Shown: positions 33,636 through 45,230 of the stretch, piece by piece
Layout of the letters: the number at the start of each line of letters is the position of its first letter
How positions within the stretch are numbered: position 1 is the stretch's first letter
Source: Cornus controversa
Lineage: Eukaryota; Streptophyta; Magnoliopsida; Cornales; Cornaceae
DNA length: 64,000 bases
Reading direction: 5' to 3'
NCBI GenBank assembly: GCA_026545225.1
Contig: CM048849.1
Location: 30,452,336 to 30,516,335 of the forward strand
Program-made: the position numbers and the translations under genes
Notes under the pieces: generated by a model
Databases searched by the model: none
What the model saw: the letters and a program-made list of their open reading frames with translations, nothing else
What the model was told of the DNA's origin: nothing

Positions 33636-35020
33636 TATATTTTATGCGGATATAATTTTCACCGTCTTCACGCCCATACACTTGCATAACCTCCACACTA
33701 AAAGTATCGGATGTCAGCATCAATCATCAAATATGATGAGTTTGGCATGGTGAGGAAAAGTATGAGATGTTGAATTAGTCAAAATTTTCATTACTGGAAA
33801 TTCTTAGTAGAAAATTGAGCCCCTCAACAGAAAGCTTTAGACACATCAAGCATGAATGAAAATAGAAAAGCCCCCAATTGAGTCAAAAGTGTTCAAGGAG
33901 TACGTGTTATTCTTTCCCCAGTTTGAAGAAAATTAAGATCGAAGGGGGCTACTATATAAAAATTGAGTCATTACAAGAATTGATGGTGAAGGATTAGTTT
34001 TAATAATTTAATGCAATTTCAACATTTCATTGTCAGTTGCCTTTTATGATCATAAAGGTTTAATTGCTGATAATTATTTGCATAAACTTTTTAATGAAAA
34101 AGTGGTTGTGAATATATTCTATCTCCACGATTGTGGCAAAAATTGTATAACAACAGACAACCCTATCTCAAACCTATGAGGAACATGTACACACAAATTT
34201 GGAGTCCGAAATTTCGGACTGAAAATGCAGACAAATAATTAATTTTATTAATTTTTTTTATTTTAAAAATGGCACTATCTCTTTGTTTGATCCCTTTACA
34301 ATAAATAATCTTTGTCTGATTCAATCTCCTTGATCTTCAGTGCAAGAACTTTGCAAGCTTGATCTTGAGCAAGTTGTGTTGAATTTTTTTCAAATCTTCG
34401 AGATTGAAGAAGGCTTGACAGATTTTCCATCGAGGGCCAATAAAGGTTGATCTAAAATGGTCCGTTGAAGGTGTTCAAAGAAGAATGACATTTGTGTAGA
34501 GTAGGTTTTTAAAGAAGAACATACTTGTGTGACATTCTTGTTGTTCTTCATCTTCAGAACTTTGAGTGTTAAAGATCTTCAAAAAAGAACGACACTTATG
34601 TGACGTGTTTGTTGCTCTTCATTTTCGACTATTGGATGAGTCAGAGATGTAGTAGAGCTTAAGTCTCGTAGTCTCTCTGTTTGTCTTGAATATATAGGGT
34701 GACCTTATATTTATAGGTCAAAGAGTGGGACGCTTAATTTGTAACTCCACAATAATTGTGTCAACTTCTATAAATAAATATATTTGCCTCCTTTTATATT
34801 GAAATAAATTCAAATTTAAATTCTAATTGCCACACAATTTTTTTAAAGGTATAAACTTTCAAAATTTTGACACGTGTCCATCGATAGAATCTACAATCAT
34901 GGTACTTAATTAACCAGTAGTGTGTTGACTTTTTGACCAATCCGGTGGAGACTTAAACCTCATGCGTCTGCAGAACATTCTAAGACCAAGGTGAGCAAAT
35001 TTACAACTGTAGGAAAAAAA
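33636..35020. other. Non-coding upstream region of the aquaporin gene
   Basis: No gene. It contains an 18-bp perfect palindrome AGTCCGAAATTTCGGACT (34203-34220). At 34480-34630 there is a loosely repeated GAAGAACGACACTTGTGTGAC motif (three or so worn copies). Confidence 0.5.
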
Positions 35021-35024
35021 TGGT

Positions 35025-35313
35025 TAACCTATTGAGAAGAAGCATGACTACCAATTTTACCCATTTAAAAGCAACACAAAAATTGTGATGAAGTAGACAC
35101 TCCACATTAACTGCGCATGACATTTCAATCCTTCATTAAAGAAGATAAACAGTGTGAATAACAAACAAATACTTAACCTCTTAGAAGAAGCATGACTACC
35201 AAATTTACCCATTGTAAAAGCAACACAAGAATTGTGTTGAAGCAAGCACTCCACCTTAATTGTGCATGCAATTTCAATCCTGCATAGTGTGAATAACAAA
35301 CAAATCTCCAATA
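35025..35313. repeat. Two-copy tandem repeat (about 145 bp) upstream of the aquaporin gene
   Basis: Units at about 35025-35170 and 35171-35313 share AGAAGCATGACTACCAA, TTTACCCATT, AAAGCAACACAA, GCACTCCACCTTAA-like sequence and GTGTGAATAACAAACAAAT. The second lacks about 16 bp (AAAGAAGATAAACAGT region). The repeat ends about 230 bp before the ATG and so lies in the probable promoter. Confidence 0.88.
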
Positions 35314-35542
35314 TTACACCTTCCTCATTATAGTACATATATATATATATATACACACACACACATATCTGTGTGTCCTTGTGCCAGCGCGCTAATACAT
35401 ATATGTTTCATGGCATGCTAGAAGGAGTTTTCAATTTACAAGCTATTTACCTCTGTTTGGCTCTCTAGAATATCTTTAAGACACAGCTCAGTCCACCCTT
35501 CCAACTTACTATTTCTTTTTACAAGCACAAAAGAATTTAACA

Positions 35543-37331
35543 ATGAAATGCTTGCTCAAGGATCAAATTTCTCCTGAAATTTTGAAAGATGCATCAAGCA
35601 GCGCGCAATCAAAATATGATCAAGAAATGGGCGCCAGTGCAGCATCAAGGCATGATGGTATGTTGATGAAGAACTCGGCTTTTTGCTGGTCTCCATACGG
35701 AATTGATCTTGATCCCACCCGCAGAGTAAGATTGTAAATTTGCATAATATCTTTCTCAAAGCATAAAATGCTTTCTCATTGAGCTTGAAGACAATAAAGA
35801 GAGAAATTGTAGATTTGAATAATTTCTTTTTCAAAGCGTAACATGTGTTTGTCATTGAGCTCAAAGACGAGGAAGAGGGAAAAAAATTGTAAATTTACAT
35901 AAAATATTTTTCAATTCATAAAATGCTTTTCTCATCAAGCTCAAAAAGCATGAAAAAGTACTTCCAAAATGCTTAGACAGTAGCAAAGCTAGAGGCCAAG
36001 CTAGAATATGGTCTAGACTAATTCATTGTACAACTTTCCCTCAATAATTTTCCCCATATGCAGGTTTTTGCAGAGGCTTTGGGGACTTTCATTTTGATGT
36101 TCTGTATTTGTGGGATCACAATGAGCACACAGCTGATGGGCCGCGAATTAGTCCTCTTGGAGTATGCAGCCACAGCAGCTTTGACAGTAACCGTTGTGGT
36201 TTTCTCTATAGGGTCCATCTCCGGAGCTCATGTTAATCCTGCTGTCACAATAGCTTTCGCAGCCTTTGGTGAATTTCCATGGCCCCAGGTACACTTATCT
36301 ATCCCATTTTCAGTCTTTGAAAGAGTGCTTTAGGTACCAAATCTCAAAGTGTTCCTCATTGTTTGTCAAAGGTTCCACTATATGTATTGGCGCAAATAGG
36401 GGGCTCCGTGTTGGCAACGTATGTGGGAGGACAAATCTATGGCATAGAATCAACTCTTCTGACAACCAGACCACTGCGTGGATGCACTTTTGCTTTCTGG
36501 GTGGAGCTCATCGCGACTTTCATCATCATGTTCTTGGCCATGTCTTTGACAAAAGAAGCTCATTGTGTGAGTCAAAGATTGCATACTTTGCTTTGATGAA
36601 ATATATCACTGACATTAGCTTCAATGAAGAAGGAATTCTTATTCTCATTAAAAATAATCTCAAAGGGCACATTTCTAGTCATACTGTCCTATATATCTTT
36701 ATGCTTCATTTCATTGCCAAGAATGCAAGGAAAATGCATGTTTTGACTTTTGAATCACTCAGTAGCTACTACAATACTTATACTGTATATGAACCACTTC
36801 AAATTTCTTATGATATCCAACTGAAACAAGTTCTTGCTAATGGAAAAAGTGGGGATTTGAATGTGAGTGTTTTTTTTTAATTAAAAAGAAAAGAAAATCT
36901 GAGAAATTGAATGATTCTGACTTGAAATGAGACATTTTGCAGGTAGGCCATTTGTCTGGATTTGTTGTTGGGGTAGCTATTGGACTTACAATGCTGATCA
37001 CAGGGTAATGTTACTTCAAACTCTAGGAATGTATCTTTCTCTACTAATGCTTATCACTTCTGTTTTTACCATTCACATTTCCCTATTGGTACTTGGTTAC
37101 AGGCCTGTTTCAGGAGGGTCCATGAATCCGGCAAGATCATTGGGGCCGGCGATTGTTTCGTGGAAGTTTGATGATATATGGATTTATATTGTTGCCCCAA
37201 CTATTGGAGCTGTTGCAGGTGCTCTCATGTTTCATATTTTACGTGTTCGATGTTGCACTCGCTGTTCCAGTTCCAGTTCCTCTCCTGATACCAGTCTATT
37301 TGGCCATTCCTTACATTCTGTTGAGGATTGA
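35543..37331 (+). CDS. NIP7-1: NIP-type aquaporin (NIP7;1-like), five exons
   Basis: A membrane channel of the nodulin-26-like intrinsic protein group; NIP7;1-type members carry boric acid and other small uncharged solutes and act in anthers and pollen. Exons: 35543-35725, 36064-36288, 36372-36566, 36943-37004, 37103-37331. All introns are GT-AG and the frame is continuous (183+225+195+62+229 = 894 nt, 297 aa). Exon 1 is the cytosolic N-terminus. Exon 2 has the first half-helix GAHVNPAVT (NPA 119-121) after GTFILMFCICG and EYAATA. Exon 3 has PLYVLAQIGGSVLATYVGGQIYG and RGCTFAFWVE. Exon 4 has VGHLSGFVVGVAIGL. Exon 5 has PVSGGSMNPARSLGPA (NPA 230-232, Arg233). Six membrane segments and both NPA boxes are intact. 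The tail after LRVR is Cys/Ser-rich (RCCTRCSSSSSS), unlike anything I recall in the family. The NIP7;1 identity is from memory of the family (EYAATA, FPW, GPVSGGSMNPARSLGPA); NIP is certain. Confidence 0.92.
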
Positions 37332-39430
37332 GAGTTAGAGCTGAATGTACAATGTATTTGGATGTATCACAGGAGGGAAAATGATAAAAGTTTCGATTAA
37401 TTTTTATAACCGACTGATGTGACAATTATTGAACTAAATACTTTTAAAAGGAAGAGGCTCTATCTTATTGATTATTGTGTAAGAATTTTTGTTGGACGCT
37501 GTTTATTGGAATCGTCGTATGGTGGCCATATATCCCATATATTGCAGCATTGTCTTTGGTCATTTAACAAGATTGTACCTAAGATTCAATAGAAAAGAGT
37601 ACTTTCAGCTTGTAATCTATAGCCCAAGAATATGCCTTAATCCAACCCATGTCAAAGTTATTAAAGAAAAGGTGTTAATTTTTTATTTAATGATTTTTAA
37701 ATAAAAAATATAGTAAAAATGTAAAGACCATTATGCCCAATTTAAAACACAACCCCATCTTTTATGCTCTCTTTTCCCTTTACTCAAACTCTTCGGCCTT
37801 TTGTTCTGTGAGAAGATTAGGGTGACTCAAACAAACTCTATGGGGCTAGGAATCTTTAAATTATATATTTCAAATAAATTGAGTGTCCTGGAATTTATTA
37901 AATCTAGGATCTGAGCTCTTTGAATGTTTTGACAAGCTTAAATTTCCTCAAGATCAGCTATGGTCTTATAAAATGAATTGATTAGGCTCATAACCTACGT
38001 TAAGAGTCTAGGGGACCTTTAAATAGTATGTTTTAATTTAATTGATGGTCCTAGAGTTCTCTAAGTTAAGAATTGAGCTTTCAATATTTAGTTACTTCAA
38101 AAATAACTTTGCAATAACTTTGCGGTCTGGTTTTAATGTTTGAATTTGAATCTTCATACAAGTTCCTTCAAGGACTTTGATTAACTTAAGATTAGTTTTA
38201 AGCCTGATTAACATGGTCAGGTGAACTCATTAATTCCACACTTTATTAGTTTTTTGTAATCAAAATTACTCAAATATCTTTAGGTAGAAACCATAGGGTT
38301 AACATATAGATTCTAATGGTTCGAGATGATGCAAATGGTGGAACAAAACTGAGTATTTACATTATTGTCTTATTCGAACAACATCCATCCTATTTTCTTT
38401 AAATTTGCCATATCTTTGCATTCTTGTTATGTCATAATCTAGTTTGTATTGTTAATGCACAATTCTATCATGACCTAGAAGAAATGGTTTTCTTATGATA
38501 AACAAGTAGCGGTAACCGAAGAGACACTGGTGTGACGCTGGTCGAATACACTCCGACGATTAAATTAGAACTTGAATCAATAAAAGGAAGAAGAGAAGCG
38601 GTTGAAATTAATTTTTTCGCCTACCTCTTAAGGTTGACTGACCACTCATTTAATACGAGTTCTTGTCTTTCTCAACGCTTAAACTTAACCTTCTCCAATA
38701 TACAAATACCTTTTTGAGATTTAGGAAACCGTCTTTTGAGTGTTTCGTGTGGTTGAATCTTTAATGATATTCAAAATACCATATCAATATTTGTGTTTAA
38801 TACTAGTATTTGTATCCGTATTTAGCTCGAGTTACATACTTAATATTTTAATAATGATATTATTATTAAATATAATCAAGGTGGGGTCCACTTTTGCTCT
38901 AGAACATTTACCTAAATTCAACCATTATTGAAGTTTGGTTGAAACACCAGCTTGAATCATGAAAAAAAAAAAAAAAAAAAAATGCTGCTCAAGCTCATTT
39001 AATGACAAGTTAGACTCAGTGGGATTTAGGTTGAATCACTCAAATTGCACCTTATTATTCACACGTTGTCTTTTGTGTGCAAAAAGTCTTAATTTATGCC
39101 CTATAAGACTTATATCCCTCCACCTAAAGTGCTTCAAGCACTATTCCACTTAAAGTGCTTTCATGTTCCATCTAAAACTAATAATTATAATAAAATTAAA
39201 AAAAAATTAAGTACGAGTACTAGGATTTACTAATACACCATTGTTATGATAATAACTTTAAAATTATTAAATTAAGAAAAATCTAGATATTTGATCATTG
39301 TAAATCAAATAATAAATATTTAAGTGGAAAAGCTAATAATCATCAAAATTGAAAGTTAGGTTTTTCCTTTGGTTTGGCTAATGTGAGAGTTAAAAGTTGA
39401 GTTTGACCAACAAAACTCAACTCGCGCCTT
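37332..39430. other. Intergenic DNA between the aquaporin and NF-YC genes
   Basis: No coding signal. Holds an LTR-like scrap (38490-38740) and an A run (38960-38982). The middle part (37850-38300) is AT-rich and repeat-like, with several short CTTAAG/GAACTT motifs. Confidence 0.45.
38490..38740. repeat. Worn LTR-like scrap related to the gypsy LTRs at 5.1 and 12 kb
   Basis: GGTAACCGAAGAGACACTGGTGTGACG, then CTCCGACGATTAAATTAGAACTTGAATCAATAAA, resembles the LTR wording at 12010-12085 (GGCACCGGTGTGG, CTCCGACGATCAAGTCAG, TCAATAAATGA). Similarity is limited to this ordered series. Confidence 0.45.
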
Positions 39431-39434
39431 CCAC

Positions 39435-39768
39435 TATAAAATTCCTGTGTGGTATCAGCTTGTCAGGTATGTATGTATGTGTGTGTATCTCTATAATATA
39501 TCTATATCTATATATATATATATATAATTGTCAACATGCACTTCCAATTTGTATGAACTACCTAGTGATTCGAATGATATTGATCTCTCACTCTCATACC
39601 CTGCGTTTATACGAGAGAAAGGGAACTCTGAGTCATACACAAATATTATATCAATTATATCTGCTTTATTTTACAGTTTTTAGTTACTCAATTTTTGTTT
39701 TTCAATTTTGGCTAGGGTTTTGATCGCTGAATGAGATCAAGAAATCGAAGTGAACGGAGCTTTAAAAG
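39435..39768 (+). promoter_or_regulatory. Putative TATA box and 5' UTR exon of the NF-YC gene
   Basis: TATAAAATT at 39435-39443, then a leader with TA/GT repeats and AGGGTTTTGATCGCTGAATGAG, ending in a donor AAAAG/GTACCC at 39768. The matching acceptor (TCACCGACAG/GAAAAG) is at 43560, 45 nt before the NF-YC start. Plant NF-YC genes often have a long 5' UTR intron and an intronless CDS, which supports the pairing, but it is inferred without transcript data. Confidence 0.5.
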
Positions 39769-39916
39769 GTACCCGATTTTATACGCTTTCGTCGATTATA
39801 GATTTACTTTTTTGATTTTTTTTATGCGATGATTTCTAGGGTTTGCTCTTCCAGATGATGTTCTTGTGTTCATCATTAGGCTCACATGCCTTCTTTATTG
39901 ATCATGAACTTGAAAG

Positions 39917-39917
<1 letters not shown>

Positions 39918-39964
<47 letters not shown>
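39918..39964. repeat. (TA)n microsatellite
   Basis: About 23 uninterrupted TA units in the inferred NF-YC 5' intron. Confidence 0.97.
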
Positions 39965-39966
<2 letters not shown>

Positions 39967-42694
39967 GTGTGCGTATTTTGGATATGGAGAGACAGTTACT
40001 AGATAGAAGACATTGATAAGCATACGAAAGCGCACATGCAAGGATAGGGAGGGGGTTATGTCATGGCTGCTTGTATTTGATAAATCAAATATTGGGTGAT
40101 TAATTTGTGTTGAGCTAATGTTAGCTATTTTTTCTCCTGGTGAACTTGAGGCTTGAGTATGTCTTGAATCTTGATAAAAAGTGTATTTATATGTATATAT
40201 AGAGAAATAAAACTTGAATAAATTAAAAAAATGGTGGCTGTTATGTCTGATTGGTTTTTAAGGTGTTGGTACTTTTCATATATGGTTACATACTTGTGTC
40301 AAATGCTCTGATTTTGAAGGAAAATCATTTTGTTTTCACACTTTTAAGTTATCTTATTAGTACATCTATTCATTTCTAATATTATTTTTACATGTTGACT
40401 CATTCTGTCCATACATCATACTTTCATTTCATGAATGTTGTGGACATTTAAGCTCTTTATAATTTTTAATTATTTACATTAATTGGTGATATGATCATAT
40501 ATTTTCATTTTCTTCTTTTGTTTTTCTCTTTTATAAAGGTTTAGTATGGTGTTGGAATTTTCTTTCTTTGGTTTTAGGAATTATTAATCTAGATTTCTTT
40601 TAATGGAGTAGTGATCATTATTACTCTTTATGACTTGCCCAAAAAAAAACAAGATCATCCTTATCTTTTATGGCATGTATTGCTTCAATTGTTATTCAGT
40701 TGAAGGGTCTCTTTAAAAATAATTTTACCTTCAAAGGTTTGATCGCCATGGAAGGAGTGTTAATGTAAAAGCCTTTATCAAATAAATTTATTGATAATTT
40801 CATAATAGGGAAACACTAGATTTCAGAAATTCCCATCTCGAGTGACATCACTAGGGTTATTCTTGAAAACAGGGGAAGGACAAGTGGGGGCTACTTGCCA
40901 ATCTGTGCTGCTTGACATGCTCACAATAATATAAAACCTGTCATGTTTTTCTTCTGTATAAGCTGCATGTACTCGTATGAAAATAACCACATATATGTAA
41001 ACTATGTTTTTCCAAAGTAACAATTATTTATGTATATCAAAGTTGAAACCTGTAATATCACATTTCTTAACAAAGTTGAAACCTTTAATAAGTTGACTCA
41101 CATTTCTCTATTTTATTTTAGAGGAGGTTTTTTATCTGTGCAATTAGAAGATGTATGATATACTAATTTAGCAAGTGCGAAGTAGGATCATGTGGTGTCG
41201 GATTAGAAGTTTGGTATTTGTTGCTATTGTCCTATGATCCTGCTTGAGTTGTTCCATGTGAGAAATTTTTAAGAGGTGTGATTACTGATTTAATCTTGGA
41301 GGTAAAAAGATGGAAGTGTGGAATTACAGAATTGTGGAATGGATCATCGAAAACCAGACTTATAAAAAATAAAAAATAAATAAGAATAATCATCAGATAA
41401 CCAAACTGATATAATTGAGTTTTTGTATAAAAAGAAGATATGAATACTCAAATTCCCCTGGAGACTTTAGATTCTCGTTCCAAACTTGTAGACCCTAGCA
41501 TTTGATGCCTAAGCTAGACCTAATTAGTTTTCTAAATGGTATTGCTAATTTTTACTTTTCCTTCCTTTGGTAATCACTCTAATCATGCACAGTGATGACT
41601 AAGTGGAATAGAAAGAGATTAATATTAGATGAATGGGACATAACAAGAGCCAAATTAGTGTAAGTAGTCAAAAAAAAGAAAAGAAAAAGGTGGAGGAGAG
41701 AGTTATAATGGAGAAACAGCTACCATGGAGGTTCTATTGTGGCAGAGAGAAGCTATGGCAGTATGGATTGAAGTAGGCATTGGCAATGGAGATTTAATTA
41801 ATAAGGAATCCAACTCTGTTTCTTTTTTATGCATCTTAGTTACTGTTAGCTATGGAGGAACCGACCGTTGATTTCACATACAGAATCTTATGTCAGGACT
41901 TGTGTGAATTGATTATCAACAGATTGGACCGCTTTTATGAGTATTTATTTAAGAGCATATCAAAATGATTCAGGTCTTGTTAACTAGAGCTTATAGCAAG
42001 AGTGAGAATGAGAACATTACTGTTGAGTCACAGCACCTTTGGAGCACTTAAATGAGGTTACAACATTCTTATCATGTTGGTTCATGTATTCATTATATAA
42101 AAGCCTATTTACTTTAGTCGTTACTAATAGTTGTCCCTTACATTATCTTTAAAATTAACTTGGTGTAATGGTGAATCATTGAAAGAAATTCTAAATACTT
42201 AAAGATTGTAGAAAATTACTTTTAAAATCATAATAGAAGAAAAAGATATGTATACATTTTCACGATCAGCAAAAAGGAAAAATGTAGGCAAATTCATGCA
42301 TGAGAGGAACACTGCTAGTATTGCATGAGAGGAACACTGCTACTATCAGAAGTGTGTTTTCATATACAATACCTTGGCCAACAAAATTTTCAAATAAGAT
42401 CTATTGTGTGAGCTAGCTATCTCATCGATTTTTAAGCCAAAAAATTAATTAAAATCAGCGAGCCTTATGACTTCTCATTCTTCTTTGTCTTGTATGATTG
42501 ATAATCTTTCGGTAATTTTGTTTCTTACAAGAAATCACTTGCTTATAATGAAATCTTTTGATAGAATTAGAATTAAAATTCTATTTTTATAATTTTATCA
42601 ATCAATAAATTCTCTCACTATTATCATACTTAGGTTCGTCTTAAACTTTAATCTTAAAAGGTTAACATCTGCAATTATATTATATATATATATA

Positions 42695-42844
42695 GGATCT
42701 GTAGGCTCTTTATTTATGTCAGGGTCTAACCGAGTGAGAAACTTAATATATAAATAAATAAATAAATATATATATATATATTTATTTATTTATTAAGTTT
42801 CTCACTCGGGTAGACCCTGACATAAATAAAGAGCCTACAGATCC
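42695..42844. repeat. 150-bp near-perfect hairpin (foldback)
   Basis: The left arm (from GGATCTGTAGGCTC at 42695) and right arm (to GAGCCTACAGATCC at 42844) are almost exact inverted copies about 50 bp long (one visible mismatch, CTAACCG against CGGGTAG). Both continue into TAAATAAATAAATA / TATTTATTTA and a TA loop. If transcribed in the intron it would form a long stem. It may be a small foldback MITE in a TA tract; no clear target duplication beyond TA. Confidence 0.9.
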
Positions 42845-42977
42845 ACGTATTCAAAATTTTGACATATATATATATATATATATATATTTATTTATTTATT
42901 AAGTTTCTCACTTGGTTAGACCCTGACATAAATAAAGAGCCTACAGATCCACTTATTCAAAATTTTGAGATCACAAT
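42781..42977. repeat. Direct duplication of the right hairpin arm
   Basis: The block starting TTTATTTATTTATTAAGTTT and ending ACTTATTCAAAATTTTGA occurs at 42781-42865 and again at about 42885-42970 with few changes, spaced by a TA run. The region thus has three related arms, one inverted and two direct. Confidence 0.88.
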
Positions 42978-43605
42978 TCCAACACCAGTTCACTCTCCAA
43001 TTTTAAGACCTGGGATTTGGAAGGAAATAACCAGTGTACAAGGCAGATTGTAATACTTAAATATTGATTGGTAATGGATGGGATATGACTGATCCCTTAT
43101 CGATTAAAACATAATGGTTTCCTGAATTTGGATCTCATTTGTTCCATGGACATGCCAAAATGAGAATGGTTGTTTCTGAAGAGCAGCAAATCATAGTCCA
43201 TCTTCATGCTGCTAGAAAACTTGCAGAGGAACTTAAGTCTAAACAATTTGATATTACTTTGTAAAGGATCCTCAGCCATAAAATATTTGTTTTTAGATGT
43301 GAATTATCTTGGAAGGTTATTGGCATCAAATTAGTTTAATTTTTTGTTATATTCTTTGAACTGCGAGAGTTTTTCGGATTTTAGTGTTATCATTTAGGTG
43401 ATCATCTGCCAAATAGTTGCTTACTCTTTTATTTATTTGATATTTTTAGGATTTTCAAAGGAAGAACTTTAAGGCTGAGCATTTTATTGTAAGAAATGCT
43501 TAGAGTTATCTCTCTTTCTTCTAATATAATTATTTTCTTGTTTGTACTTTTCACCGACAGGAAAAGTCAGTAGCATAAATATTTTCTCGTGAGCCTAGTC
43601 ACTCA

Positions 43606-44385
43606 ATGGATCAGCAAGGGCATGGGCTGCCCCCAGTCATGGGGGTGGTGGGCAGCACAGCTCAGATGTCTTATGGTATGGTGCCATATCAACCTAACCA
43701 AATGATGGGGCCTTCCCCCCCTGTCTCAGTTGGAGGATTTCAGTCTCCTCCTCAAGCAGCAGGTGTCTCTGCAGCTCCATCTCAGATTGCACAACATCAA
43801 CTTGCTTATCAGCACATCCAGCAGCAGCAGCAACAGCAATTGCAGCAACAACTTCAGAACTTCTGGGCAAAACAGTACCAAGAAATTGAGCAGACAACTG
43901 ACTTCAAGAATCATAGCCTCCCATTGGCTAGGATTAAGAAGATTATGAAAGCAGATGAGGATGTAAGAATGATATCTGCTGAGGCTCCAGTCATATTTGC
44001 CAGGGCCTGTGAGATGTTCATCCTAGAATTGACACTGCGGTCTTGGAACCACACAGAAGAGAACAAGAGGAGGACTCTTCAAAAGAATGACATTGCAGCG
44101 GCCATCACAAGAACTGATATATTTGATTTCTTGGTTGATATTGTACCAAGGGAGGATTTGAAAGATGACGTACTTGCATCAATGCCAAGAGGGACTCTTC
44201 CAGTTGGAGGTCCAACTGAGGGTCATCCTTACTATTATATGCCACCACAGCATGCTCAACAGGCCGGCGCTCCAGGGATTTTTGTTGGTAAGCCTGTGGA
44301 TCAAGCCCTGTATGGTCAGCAGCCTTATCCTTACATGGCTCAGCAGACATGGCCGCAGCAACAGCAACCTCCGGAAGAATCTTAA
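43606..44385 (+). CDS. NF-YC: Nuclear transcription factor Y subunit C (NF-YC)
   Basis: 259 aa, uninterrupted frame. NF-YC pairs with NF-YB through histone folds; the dimer binds NF-YA to recognise CCAAT boxes, or works with other factors such as CONSTANS in flowering. Layout: Gly/Pro/Met-rich N-terminus ([10 protein letters not shown]...), Gln run at about residues 72-84, [10 protein letters not shown] from 86, then the conserved core: [20 protein letters not shown] (from 105), [40 protein letters not shown] and [12 protein letters not shown] (to about 183). The C-terminus is Tyr/Pro/Gln-rich and ends [24 protein letters not shown] and the C-terminus place it with the NF-YC3/NF-YC9 group rather than NF-YC1/4. 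The start is the first in-frame ATG after an acceptor at 43560 and agrees with the MDQQ start known in this group. It looks intact and functional. Confidence 0.96.
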   Translation: MDQQGHGLPPVMGVVGSTAQMSYGMVPYQPNQMMGPSPPVSVGGFQSPPQAAGVSAAPSQIAQHQLAYQHIQQQQQQQLQQQLQNFWAKQYQEIEQTTDFKNHSLPLARIKKIMKADEDVRMISAEAPVIFARACEMFILELTLRSWNHTEENKRRTLQKNDIAAAITRTDIFDFLVDIVPREDLKDDVLASMPRGTLPVGGPTEGHPYYYMPPQHAQQAGAPGIFVGKPVDQALYGQQPYPYMAQQTWPQQQQPPEES

Positions 44386-45230
44386 GCCGGGAAGGAGTGG
44401 CTGGACCCAGAAGATGAAACACAAGTCGAATGTTTAATCATCATACTTGCAGTTGAAGGTTGAATGATTTTAGAGCTCTTGTGGAACTGTTCTTTTTGTT
44501 TCATATTATTACAACTATAATACATTTTGGGTCCTTAGATTTTGTTATCGTCCTTGGTACAATCTTTCCTAATTCTGTCAGAATGCATACTCTGGCATTA
44601 TAGATAATTGGAGCTCATGGTTTTCTTGTATGTATTGTTAGAAAATTCATGTCTCCACACATTGTCTCTCTGGACATGAAATTATATTGTTTTCTACATC
44701 CTTTTCAGCTGTAAAATGCCTTGTTATGGTGGTAAAGAGTTGTCATAATTTTCATATCATGTAACTGGTAGCTGCATGTGCAACAAAGAGGATGGAGAAA
44801 CAAGAGGTTGAAATTATACCAAGGCCCCTGTTTAGTTGGTTCACTGTAATATGAAATTATCATTCATCTTGTTCAAAGGTAAGGGTTCTGTCTCACTGAC
44901 TTCTTAAGTCATAAATTGTTTAACCTTGTTTTTAACTCTTGTTATTTTATTTTATTTTCCCAATAATTTACTATTGTTCTTGTATACACTGATGTTTACT
45001 ATTGCTCTTGTATACACTGATGTTTTGATGAAATAGTTTTTGGCGAACGTTGAGTAAGCAAAGAAAATATCAAAGTGATAGTTAAGATTGAAGATGAATC
45101 TGCAAAGTTAGTTGCAGATGTTGTTCTTAATAGAATGAAGTCTTAGATGCATTATTTTAGTGGTTTACTTTGTCTATTCTGAAAGAATATCATAAAATTC
45201 TTGCCTACTTGTGATTTAGAAGTGTAGTGC
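44386..45230 (+). other. Probable 3' UTR and downstream DNA of NF-YC
   Basis: The first few hundred bases have the T-rich, unique look of a 3' UTR. No further gene is seen. Confidence 0.4.

Larger units (their letters stand above)
39769..43560 (+). other. Inferred 5' UTR intron of the NF-YC gene (3.8 kb)
   Basis: No coding frame of note. It contains a (TA)n run at 39918-39964, AT-rich unique-looking DNA, and a hairpin with direct duplication at 42695-42975. Some frames (for example 40823-41023) have no known motif. Confidence 0.45.

Noticed and set aside
36266-36880. 204-aa plus-strand frame overlapping aquaporin exons 3 and intron
   Set aside because: It is out of frame with the conserved aquaporin motifs and runs through the intron; no homology.
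42695-42844. MicroRNA precursor
   Set aside because: The stem is near-perfect with TAAATAAATA and TA runs and has a third arm copy, which fits a foldback repeat better; small-RNA data would be needed to call a miRNA.
43694-44424. Antisense and shifted frames over the NF-YC coding region
   Set aside because: Shadows of the real NF-YC frame; the Leu/Ala runs mirror the Gln codons.
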